NCBI GenBank assembly: GCA_015064725.1
Contig: SVRQ01000004.1
Span: 38,338 to 102,337, forward strand
Reading direction: 5' to 3'
Length of the DNA: 64,000 nucleotides
From: Oscillospiraceae bacterium
GTDB taxonomy: Bacteria; Bacillota; Clostridia; Oscillospirales; CAG-272
The notes under the pieces were generated by a model that saw nothing but the letters and a program-made list of their open reading frames with translations, was not told the origin of the DNA and searched no databases. Below are positions 25,987-32,389 of the stretch, piece after piece. Position 1 is the first letter of the stretch. The number at the start of each line of letters is the position of its first letter. A program made the position numbers and the translations under genes.

Positions 25987-26928
25987 TTATTCTTCAATGC
26001 TGTAAAATCTAATGTTTCTTGCTTTTGCATTATCTTGATTGTACGGACAACTGTTTTTGTTTCCCATATATAAAATAGAGTCGTTTTGGACAACCAAAAT
26101 GTGTCCCTGCAAACCTATTTGGCATACATCATAGTATATATCATCCGGGGTTGGATGCCAATGAGTAATATTTTCTTCCCAAGTGTCAAATGTCTTTTTT
26201 GATACACAAAAATATCCGTCTCTGGAATCCGCCGTGATTTCCGCATAAATTTCTTTTGTTATATGCCAATGAATGCTTCCGTTCGAAAGCTTGAAGCTGC
26301 CGACAATATCGGGGGTTAAAAGCATCATTTCGTAAAGCTCTTCCGATGTCTGCGGAAGCCTTGAAAGCAAACGGATATCATCATTTTTAAAAGCGTATTC
26401 GTAATTCTGAGTCAAATATACGCAATCGGGAAGTGTAAGTCCTTCTATATTCGGTACATCTATTATCGTTCGTTCGATAAGAAATTTAACTGGTATTTCC
26501 ATAGGTGCATCAAATTGCTTTAACATTATTTGATATTCTTTTTCAAGTTCACTTGAATAGCCGTCCCAATAAGTTTGCCAAATGCAGTTTTCTTCAGAGA
26601 AGGATAACTTGGTAAAATTCGGGAAAATATACGCGGTATTATCGAAAATAAAATATTCAAAACCGTTTGATTTTTGCTTGATGTATTTAATGGGTAACAT
26701 CCGAGCTTTTGCAGAGTTGTAAAATTTGTATTCTTTACTTTTTTCTATACCTAAATAATAAGGGCTTCCGATATCATTGAAATATGCGGATATTTTATAG
26801 TTTTTCTTTGATTTCGGTATTGAGAAAAGAGTGATTATGCTTGCGCAAATTAAAGCGAATATAATTAACGGGGAAAAGATGATAAGGATTAAAAATGTGA
26901 TTATTTTTTCAAGCGGACTTTTTTTCAA
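25987..26928 (-). CDS. Uncharacterised N-terminally anchored protein
   Basis: I do not recognise this 313-residue protein. A hydrophobic N-terminal stretch (about residues 5-35, IITFLILIIFSPLIIFALI...) anchors it, followed by a soluble, aromatic-rich domain with several Trp and His residues. The start is TTG 26928: the in-frame GTG at 26937 is itself part of the AGGAGGTGAT ribosome site, which sits 7 nt before the TTG. It lies between the DUF4091 and HAD genes, 18 nt and 15 nt from each, so the three are one operon. Noticeably more AT-rich than its neighbours. Confidence 0.7.
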   Translation of the reverse strand: MKKSPLEKIITFLILIIFSPLIIFALICASIITLFSIPKSKKNYKISAYFNDIGSPYYLGIEKSKEYKFYNSAKARMLPIKYIKQKSNGFEYFIFDNTAYIFPNFTKLSFSEENCIWQTYWDGYSSELEKEYQIMLKQFDAPMEIPVKFLIERTIIDVPNIEGLTLPDCVYLTQNYEYAFKNDDIRLLSRLPQTSEELYEMMLLTPDIVGSFKLSNGSIHWHITKEIYAEITADSRDGYFCVSKKTFDTWEENITHWHPTPDDIYYDVCQIGLQGHILVVQNDSILYMGNKNSCPYNQDNAKARNIRFYSIEE

Positions 26929-26946
26929 AAATATCACCTCCTAAAA

Positions 26947-28605
26947 TCAAATTGTTTTGCTTTTCTCCTCTATCATACGGTTTATTTTTTCTCTCATAGA
27001 GAGCAGAAAATCTGTGCTTTTGGGGTAAGCGGAGAACGTTATATTGCCCTCACTTTCCACGGCGGCGAGCACGGCGTCCTTTCCGCAGAGCTCTTCTGCA
27101 AGGCAGAGTGCGCGCATATCGCACAGAGCTTCGTAAAAAGCGACAAGCCGCAGGCTGCGGTACGGTTTAAGACCGGGTGCGGGATATACGGAATAAGCGT
27201 CCCCCGCGGGCGCAAAAGCGTCACCATCCGTTATAACGTAGGGATTTATATTGCGTTTGGAGAAGCGCGTGTAATAGAAATTATATCCCCAATGGAGAAA
27301 TCCCGCGATGCGGTATTTCCAAAATTGAGAACCGATAATTCTCGTTCTGGCAAGGGGCATATCGAGGAAGCGGTTGGAAACGTCTTTCCATTGTCCGCAG
27401 CAATAATACGTCCAAAGGTTTTCGATGCTTGCGTTGAGAAAAGGCTCTATATGGTCGGATGCGGGAATGGGGTTATCCACCGCACCCGTTTCGTAAAAGT
27501 CAAAGTCGGAAAGAGCATCGTATATGGGATAATCCTCAAGAATATCCGCAATCTTGGATTTAACGAGCTGATATTGGGGAAGCTGGTCTTTATTGGGCTC
27601 GTCCGAAATGTGGAAGAGCAGGCGGTCATCTATGCCGAGGGTTTTACATTCATCGATAAGAGAAAGCAGAAAGGCTCGCAGGAAAGAAACGTATTCATCG
27701 GATGCCGCGTCCGTATCCCAGCCGAAGATGCGTTCGTATCTGCCGTTTACCGTTGCCATAACTTTAGGTGCGTGGTATGCGCCCCATTGTGTAAAAAGAT
27801 GCGAAATTTCAAACTTTTCAACGCCGAGGCGAAGGCAAAGGGAAACAAAACGTCGGAACTTTTCAAAGCCGAAAATATAGCCATCCTGCGTTTTTTCCAC
27901 GTCAACGAGCTGAACCGTAGGGCGTTCGCCGCCGACAGCAGTATCAAGAGGGGGAGTTAGCACGGGAGTTAGAATCGTATTTATCCCGTGACGTACTGCG
28001 GTCTCAAGGTAATTTTCAATAGCTTGCCAATGCTTTTCGGAGAATATTTCAAGCTCATAGGCATCCGCAATGCAGTCGTAGTGTACCCATTGAGCCACGG
28101 ATATGTTTTGACGCGGCAGTACCGCATCTATTATGCGAAGGGAAAGGCTTGCCGTAACTTCATCCCCGTTTTCCATAAGGAAGCCGACGGTGATATTATG
28201 TTCTTTTGCGGCGGCATCGTTCGGTATTTTAACTGTTGCATAGATGGAAAAGAGAGAGCCGGAGGGTATCTGTACGCTTTCGCAGGGTTCCATGGGAATT
28301 AGCAGATCGGGGTAGAGTCCTGCTTTTTTTCGAAGGTAGTTATCATCGTTTCGCGTGGGATAGCAGGGGAAACGCACAGGCAAATGCTCTATTCTTTCAA
28401 AGGAAACATCGAGATCGGAACGGCAGACGAGCGTGCCGTAATCGCAAAGGCGCCAACCGGGAACGTCCTTTGCCGTATATGCGAGGATGAAGTGAAACTC
28501 TTCGCCGCGAAGCACGCTTGCGTGTGTCAGTATAGGCTTGTTTTCTATAGCTTCATCGGTAAAGCATTTTTCAAGAGAGGAGAGAAGTTTTATTTGCGCT
28601 GACAT
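26947..28605 (-). CDS. DUF4091 / GH123-like glycoside hydrolase candidate
   Basis: A 552-residue protein with an N-terminal beta-sandwich (about 1-160) and a TIM-barrel-like part. The DEP motif in HISDEPNKDQ (Asp335, Glu336) matches the catalytic Asp-Glu pair of GH123 beta-N-acetylgalactosaminidases and DUF4091 proteins that use substrate assistance; GFLHWGYNFYY follows as in that family. No signal peptide. Activity on an N-acetylhexosamine is inferred. AAAGGC precedes ATG 28605; promoter at 28636-28664. First gene of an operon with the membrane protein and HAD phosphatase. Confidence 0.75.
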   Translation of the reverse strand: MSAQIKLLSSLEKCFTDEAIENKPILTHASVLRGEEFHFILAYTAKDVPGWRLCDYGTLVCRSDLDVSFERIEHLPVRFPCYPTRNDDNYLRKKAGLYPDLLIPMEPCESVQIPSGSLFSIYATVKIPNDAAAKEHNITVGFLMENGDEVTASLSLRIIDAVLPRQNISVAQWVHYDCIADAYELEIFSEKHWQAIENYLETAVRHGINTILTPVLTPPLDTAVGGERPTVQLVDVEKTQDGYIFGFEKFRRFVSLCLRLGVEKFEISHLFTQWGAYHAPKVMATVNGRYERIFGWDTDAASDEYVSFLRAFLLSLIDECKTLGIDDRLLFHISDEPNKDQLPQYQLVKSKIADILEDYPIYDALSDFDFYETGAVDNPIPASDHIEPFLNASIENLWTYYCCGQWKDVSNRFLDMPLARTRIIGSQFWKYRIAGFLHWGYNFYYTRFSKRNINPYVITDGDAFAPAGDAYSVYPAPGLKPYRSLRLVAFYEALCDMRALCLAEELCGKDAVLAAVESEGNITFSAYPKSTDFLLSMREKINRMIEEKSKTI

Positions 28606-28635
28606 AATGAGATGCCTTTCTGAGTGGTTTTATTA

Positions 28636-28664
28636 AGTATAGCACAGAAAGGGAAAAAACGCAA
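28636..28664 (-). promoter_or_regulatory. Promoter of DUF4091 operon
   Basis: Minus strand TTGCGT (28659-28664), 17-nt spacer, TATACT (28636-28641). Confidence 0.7.
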
Positions 28665-28676
28665 CGCTTGAAAAAG

Positions 28677-28702
28677 AAAAAGCAACCGTTACGGTTGCTT
28701 TT
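28677..28702 (-). terminator. Terminator of DUF4279 gene
   Basis: AAAAGCAACCGT / ACGGTTGCTTTT palindrome directly 3' of the minus-strand gene. Confidence 0.75.
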
Positions 28703-28717
28703 GGGAATTGGATAAAC

Positions 28718-29173
28718 TTACTTTGTATCGTAGATAGACATATCGACTCCGATTTCAGTTCCTGTATGGTAACAGAACTCAATTATTTCAGAATCGAAGC
28801 ATAGAATAGGGGATTCTTCATTGTAAATGTGTGGAACAATGATAATTGAAAAATCTACATTATATTCTTTCTTTATTGCTTGTAATTCGGGAATCAAATG
28901 ATGAAGTTCGCGCACGATTTTTCGACACTGCTCCTCGGCGTCTGATGCAGGCTCGCATTGCTTGCAGCAAGTCCATTCTGAAAACGGATATTGACCGTGA
29001 CCATTCTTTCTGGGCGTGCCTATTTTCTTTGTATCAAATGGTTCGATTCCGAGTTTTGCGGTAATGTAATCGGGATCAAAGCTGCTGTTTTCATTGGCAA
29101 CGAAGCCAATATTATTTTTGATTTCGCCTGAGCTGCAAATGCTAAAATAGGAGAAACAGACTGTTTTTCTCAT
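28718..29173 (-). CDS. DUF4279 domain protein
   Basis: Small soluble protein of 151 residues. The pattern FDPDYITAKLGIEPF ... KKIGTPRKNG ... SEWTC, with a C-terminal IGVDMSIYD, matches DUF4279. The family often appears as an immunity-type or contact-dependent accessory protein, but no function is established here. It has its own terminator and no obvious partner; the upstream gene is an unrelated lipoprotein. Start ATG 29173 has only a weak ribosome site. Confidence 0.75.
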   Translation of the reverse strand: MRKTVCFSYFSICSSGEIKNNIGFVANENSSFDPDYITAKLGIEPFDTKKIGTPRKNGHGQYPFSEWTCCKQCEPASDAEEQCRKIVRELHHLIPELQAIKKEYNVDFSIIIVPHIYNEESPILCFDSEIIEFCYHTGTEIGVDMSIYDTK

Positions 29174-29261
29174 AAGTAAATCCGTCCTATGTTATATAGT
29201 ATAGATTATATTTATCGTTCAACTGATTAACATACAGTCAACGATATAGCCGAATTTTTTG

Positions 29262-30173
29262 TTACTGTTTTACGTACGTTCCGAACGCCCATACAGAATC
29301 GTCAATTTCGGCGGTGCTTGCTGTATGATGATACAGCTCGCTGATAACGATGCTGTTGTCATTAGTGTCAAAGTCGCCTTTCAAATAAAAGTCCGGGGGA
29401 TAATAGTTGCTGAATGTCGTGTCATAATTATCCTTGTCGGAGTTTCTTATTTTTTGATATATATCGTGCTCGATATAAAGATAAATGGTCTTTCTGTCTT
29501 CGGCAATGTTAAATATTCCCTCAACAACGGTTTCTTGGTTAGTATAGGTGAATAACGAATACCCCCAATTTATTAAGGGGAAAACAGTAAGGCTTTGACC
29601 GTCCTTGCTTGTGTAGGTTCCCTCGGGAATATGATATTTTCCATTATAAAAATCTGTTTTGCCGAAAGGTTTATACGTCTGTCCTTCCAAAACGTACGTT
29701 CCAATCTTGTACGGCATTTCGCTTATGCGATATGTGTGAGTATATATAATGCCATCGGTTATTCCAAGATCCTTTTCCTCGCAAATGATACTGAACTGTG
29801 TAAAGCTAATATCGAGGTTTTCGGTGTAACAGTTGATCCAGTCTTCGTTTTCCTTGCCACTTTGCATTAAAACGAATGTTAGCGGTGTATTTGCGTTTGG
29901 GGAGCTTCTATAGACCGCACTAAAGCTGCCATTATATTTCAAGATGCCGTCTTCGTAATAGCTGAAGGTCATAACATCCTCGGAGCCGTCAAAAACGAAA
30001 TAGGTGTCATTTGCATCAAGGAGCAACCATTTTCCTGTTGCGGCTTCCATCTTATTATTATAATGTATAACGTCAGAATTTTTGCCAAAAAGCGAGCCAC
30101 AGCCTGTAAGCATAACCAAAATAATAGCTATTACCAAAGAAAGCGCGATAGATCTTATCATTGCTTTTGTCAT
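29262..30173 (-). CDS. Uncharacterised lipoprotein
   Basis: 303 residues with a lipoprotein signal: basic N-terminus, hydrophobic SIALSLVIAIILVM, lipobox LTGC, so anchored outside the membrane. The mature part looks like repeated beta-rich segments (GKWLLLDANDTYFVFDG, GTYVLEGQTYKPFG, GTYTSKDGQSLTVF) resembling lipocalin- or YxeF-like beta-barrels. Function unknown. The frame is open 45 codons further upstream, but ATG 30173 carries GGGAGGA at 9 nt and begins the signal peptide. A palindrome-rich region lies directly upstream. Confidence 0.75.
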   Translation of the reverse strand: MTKAMIRSIALSLVIAIILVMLTGCGSLFGKNSDVIHYNNKMEAATGKWLLLDANDTYFVFDGSEDVMTFSYYEDGILKYNGSFSAVYRSSPNANTPLTFVLMQSGKENEDWINCYTENLDISFTQFSIICEEKDLGITDGIIYTHTYRISEMPYKIGTYVLEGQTYKPFGKTDFYNGKYHIPEGTYTSKDGQSLTVFPLINWGYSLFTYTNQETVVEGIFNIAEDRKTIYLYIEHDIYQKIRNSDKDNYDTTFSNYYPPDFYLKGDFDTNDNSIVISELYHHTASTAEIDDSVWAFGTYVKQ

Positions 30174-30189
30174 TGTGAAGAATCCTCCC

Positions 30190-30375
30190 TTTATGTTTTT
30201 AAGTGAAATATTTTGCCGTGCGGCAAAATATGAAATAATTTCCTTGCGGAAATTGTGAAATATCTCACTTTGTTCGATGTGAAATAAAATTTGCTCACAT
30301 TTGCGCAAGCGAATATTTTACGTTTGCGAGGCAAACATTTAACAGCGAAGCTATTTCACTTGCTCGAAGAGCAAA
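30190..30375. repeat. Array of short palindromes separated by TGAAAT-type linkers
   Basis: Consecutive small hairpins such as TTTTGCCGTGCGGCAAAA, ATTTCCTTGCGGAAAT, TTTGCGCAAG and TTTGCTCGAAGAGCAAA joined by GTGAAAT/TGAAATA linkers. It fills the gap between the lipoprotein gene and the tRNA-Ser terminator. A related design occurs at 63858-64000. Confidence 0.6.
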
Positions 30376-30383
30376 TTTCATTG

Positions 30384-30415
30384 AAAAAACGACAGGTATG
30401 AACCTGTCGTTTTTT
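30384..30415 (-). terminator. tRNA-Ser terminator
   Basis: AAAAAACGACAGGT / ACCTGTCGTTTTTT stem two bases beyond the tRNA CCA end. Confidence 0.85.
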
Positions 30416-30416
30416 C

Positions 30417-30511
30417 TGGCGGAGAAGGAGAGATTTGAACTCTCGCGCCGGATAATAGCCCGACCTACACCCTTAGCAGGGGCGCCTCTTCGGCCTCTTG
30501 AGTACTTCTCC
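30417..30511 (-). tRNA. tRNA-Ser(GCU)
   Basis: On the minus strand: acceptor GGAGAAG (30505-30511) pairs with CTTCTCC (30421-30427), discriminator G, encoded CCA (30417-30419). The anticodon loop CTGCTAA gives anticodon GCT, reading AGC/AGU serine codons. A long variable arm (class II tRNA) is visible between the anticodon and T arms, and the T loop is TTCAAAT. Confidence 0.95.
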
Positions 30512-30558
30512 GAATAAATAAAATATTTGATTTGAGCCTTCGCTTACAAGGCTTGATT

Positions 30559-30587
30559 ATTTTAACATATTACATATGGTTTGTCAA
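30559..30587 (-). promoter_or_regulatory. tRNA-Ser promoter
   Basis: Minus strand TTGACA (30582-30587), 17-nt spacer, TAAAAT (30559-30564). Confidence 0.8.
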
Positions 30588-30614
30588 GGGGTTTATGATA
30601 AAAAAATTAAAAGA

Positions 30615-30839
30615 TTACTTGGTTTTGTTTTCCGCAAGCCCGAGGATGTAGTCTGCGGACACGTTGTAGTATTTGCAAATGTGGATCATATCTTCAAGTG
30701 AGGGTTCTGTCTTTCCCGTTTCGATGTAGGAAAGCTTTCGCTGGGTTATTTGCAGTTCGCGCGCGACTTCGGCTTGAGTTTTTCTGTTTGGCAGGTCTTC
30801 GCGCAGCTCTCTTATTCGTTCATACCAAGTTTTCATCAT
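30615..30839 (-). CDS. Xre-family HTH regulator
   Basis: A 74-residue, single-domain Cro/CI-type repressor: RIRELREDLPNRKTQAEVA, ELQITQRKLSYIETGKTEPS (helix-turn-helix) and ICKYYNVSADYILGL cover the five-helix fold. The upstream GTG in frame is inside the ribosome site AGAGGTG, so ATG 30839 (or the adjacent ATG 30836) is the start. It diverges from the coiled-coil membrane gene; TGTCTA-type repeats between them are likely its operators. An extended -10 (TGGTATAAT, minus strand, about 30856-30864) could drive it. Confidence 0.88.
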   Translation of the reverse strand: MMKTWYERIRELREDLPNRKTQAEVARELQITQRKLSYIETGKTEPSLEDMIHICKYYNVSADYILGLAENKTK

Positions 30840-30874
30840 AAACACCTCTTGAAAATATTATACCAAGATAAGAA

Positions 30875-30934
30875 TTGTCTATTGACTTTTAGATAAAAAA
30901 TGTCTATAATAATGATATAGACGAATTTTGTCTA
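30875..30934. promoter_or_regulatory. Candidate Xre operators
   Basis: Perfect inverted repeat GTCTATA / TATAGAC at 30902-30908 and 30916-30922 straddles the -10 of the plus-strand promoter; further TTGTCTA copies lie at 30875-30881 and 30928-30934. The arrangement predicts repression of the coiled-coil gene and perhaps autoregulation. Confidence 0.6.
30882..30910 (+). promoter_or_regulatory. Promoter of coiled-coil membrane protein gene
   Basis: TTGACT (30882-30887), 17-nt spacer, TATAAT (30905-30910). Confidence 0.8.
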
Positions 30935-30967
30935 AAACGATCGGAATATTATGGAGAAAATATAGTA

Positions 30968-31750
30968 ATGAATGAATCTTTGTATAAGCAATTAACTCAA
31001 GCGGCTTTTGTGCTTATGAATAGCCTGAAGAACAAAGCGAAAATAGCGGAGTTGAGAAACGGTTTGAGCGAACGAAAAAATAAAGAAAATGATTTGAAAA
31101 ATAAAATAGAATATGAGAAAAATTTTAGCTATGGCACAGGGTGTTTGGCTGTAACAATAATTGGTATTATTGTTGGAATAATTATAGTTATAAATTTTTT
31201 CCTTGGAAATGGTGAGTATTGTTTGTACGTTGGAATTCCAATGGCAGCGATTTCTTTTGCACTTTGGTTTTTAACTAAGATATTTCAAGCAAACGCCCAA
31301 ATTACTCACGAGGAACGTATGGAATGTTTATCCGAAGAACTTGAAAAAACAAAAGAAGAAAACAAGGTATATGAAAAAGAAGTTAATGAAAAAATAAAAG
31401 AAATAGAGAAGGTAGATAAAGAATGTTGGGAGGTTGGCAAGCATTTTCTTGATTTTTTGCCCGAAAAATACAGAAATACTCAAGCTATCGCTTTCTTGGG
31501 CGAGGCCGTTAAAAACTGCCGTGCAGATACATTAAAAGAAGCTATAAATTTATATGAATCAAAGATAGAGAGGGATGCGAGATGGGATGCCGAAATGGAA
31601 ATGAAACGCGAGGAAGCCTCATTACAAGCTGCACATATGCAAGAAATGGAACGAATAGCAAGAGAAATGAACGAAACTAATAAAAATATTGAAGCTGATA
31701 TCTCGAAAATCAAATGGATGGAATATTACGATATTATGAATAAGGAATAA
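30968..31750 (+). CDS. Uncharacterised membrane protein with flanking coiled coils
   Basis: 260 residues: N-terminal helix, short coiled coil (about 25-50), two adjacent membrane segments (about 55-80, LAVTIIGIIVGIIIVINFFL, and 87-105, YVGIPMAAISFALWFL), then a long charged coiled coil (about 115-155) and a second one at the C-terminus rich in Glu, Met and Lys. No enzymatic motif and no family I recognise. It is markedly AT-rich, sits alone with its own promoter and terminator, and diverges from a small Xre repressor, a layout often seen for horizontally acquired stress or defence genes (inference). Confidence 0.75.
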   Translation: MNESLYKQLTQAAFVLMNSLKNKAKIAELRNGLSERKNKENDLKNKIEYEKNFSYGTGCLAVTIIGIIVGIIIVINFFLGNGEYCLYVGIPMAAISFALWFLTKIFQANAQITHEERMECLSEELEKTKEENKVYEKEVNEKIKEIEKVDKECWEVGKHFLDFLPEKYRNTQAIAFLGEAVKNCRADTLKEAINLYESKIERDARWDAEMEMKREEASLQAAHMQEMERIAREMNETNKNIEADISKIKWMEYYDIMNKE

Positions 31751-31751
31751 G

Positions 31752-31792
31752 AAAAACCTCCTCGGATTTGATTTTATCCGAGGAGGTTTTTT
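31752..31792 (+). terminator. Terminator of coiled-coil gene
   Basis: AACCTCCTCGGAT / ATCCGAGGAGGTT stem followed by T6. Confidence 0.9.
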
Positions 31793-31795
31793 AGC

Positions 31796-31834
31796 AAAGT
31801 TCTTTTACCTACTTTTCTTTCAAGAAAAGTAGGT
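31796..31834. repeat. Dispersed inverted repeat (AAAGTTCTTTT family)
   Basis: AAAGTTCTTTT followed by a perfect palindrome ACCTACTTTTCTTT-CAAGAAAAGTAGGT (split here by the centre), reaching the hinT stop codon. The same leading sequence and TTTCTTTCAAGAAA core recur at 48412-48455. Confidence 0.6.
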
Positions 31835-32178
31835 CAAGCCATTTTGTCGGAGAGTTCGCCGCCGCCGAGGATGTGGAAATGGAGGTGGGGAACGGACTGG
31901 CAAGCGTCTGCGCCGCAGTTGGAGATAACGCGGTAGCCGTTTGTGATGCCCGCTTCTTTTGCGATAGCGGGGATCTTTTCAAAAATATAGGCTACGATGG
32001 AGGAGTTTTCGCCGTTTATTTCGTCAACGCAAGCGATGTGCGTTTTGGGAATGACGAGGATGTGAACGGGTGCTTGGGGGGCGATATCATAGAACGCAAG
32101 GATCTTTTCGTCCTCATACGCTTTTTTGGAGGGAATATCGCCGTTTATGATCTTACAGAAAAGGCAGTTTTCTACCAT
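31834..32178 (-). CDS. HIT-family nucleotide hydrolase (HinT-like)
   Basis: A 114-residue histidine-triad protein that hydrolyses purine nucleoside phosphoramidates or aminoacyl-adenylates. It has CLFCKIINGDIP at the start, a Cys pair for optional zinc, HILVIPKTH, and the triad HLHFH (His98, His100, His102). AAAGGAG precedes ATG 32178. It lies 3' of alaS on the same strand with a repeat element between, which is interesting because HinT can act on aminoacyl-AMP made by tRNA synthetases. Confidence 0.93.
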   Translation of the reverse strand: MVENCLFCKIINGDIPSKKAYEDEKILAFYDIAPQAPVHILVIPKTHIACVDEINGENSSIVAYIFEKIPAIAKEAGITNGYRVISNCGADACQSVPHLHFHILGGGELSDKMA

Positions 32179-32265
32179 ATTATATATACTCCTTTAAATC
32201 ATACCTCCCGAGGGGCACTCGGGAGGAGTTTTTCTATTATAGGAAATTACGCTGAAACGGGTAAA

Positions 32266-32369
32266 AACCTCTTCCGTCAGCTTACGCTGACACCTTCCCC
32301 AAAGGGGAAGGCTTTTGTGCCCTCCCCTTTGGGGAGGGTGTCATGACTTTTGTCGTGACGGGAGAGGTT
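32266..32369. repeat. MITE-like palindromic element between alaS and hinT
   Basis: About 104 bp bounded by AACCTCTTCCGTCA and TGACGGGAGAGGTT (inverted ends, one gap). Inside are hairpins GTCAGC-TTAC-GCTGAC, CCTTCCCC-AAA-GGGGAAGG and CCCTCCCC-TTT-GGGGAGGG. It contains no coding sequence. A partial copy lies at 62067-62121. Another hairpin, CCTCCCGAG / CTCGGGAGG (32204-32226), lies between it and hinT. Confidence 0.65.
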
Positions 32370-32389
32370 GAGAGCGATTTATCATAAAT

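Noticed and set aside
32204..32236. Plus-strand terminator hairpin upstream of hinT
   Set aside because: No plus-strand gene ends there. The stem and T-run are real but it is more likely part of the repeat-rich gap or a leader element of minus-strand transcripts.
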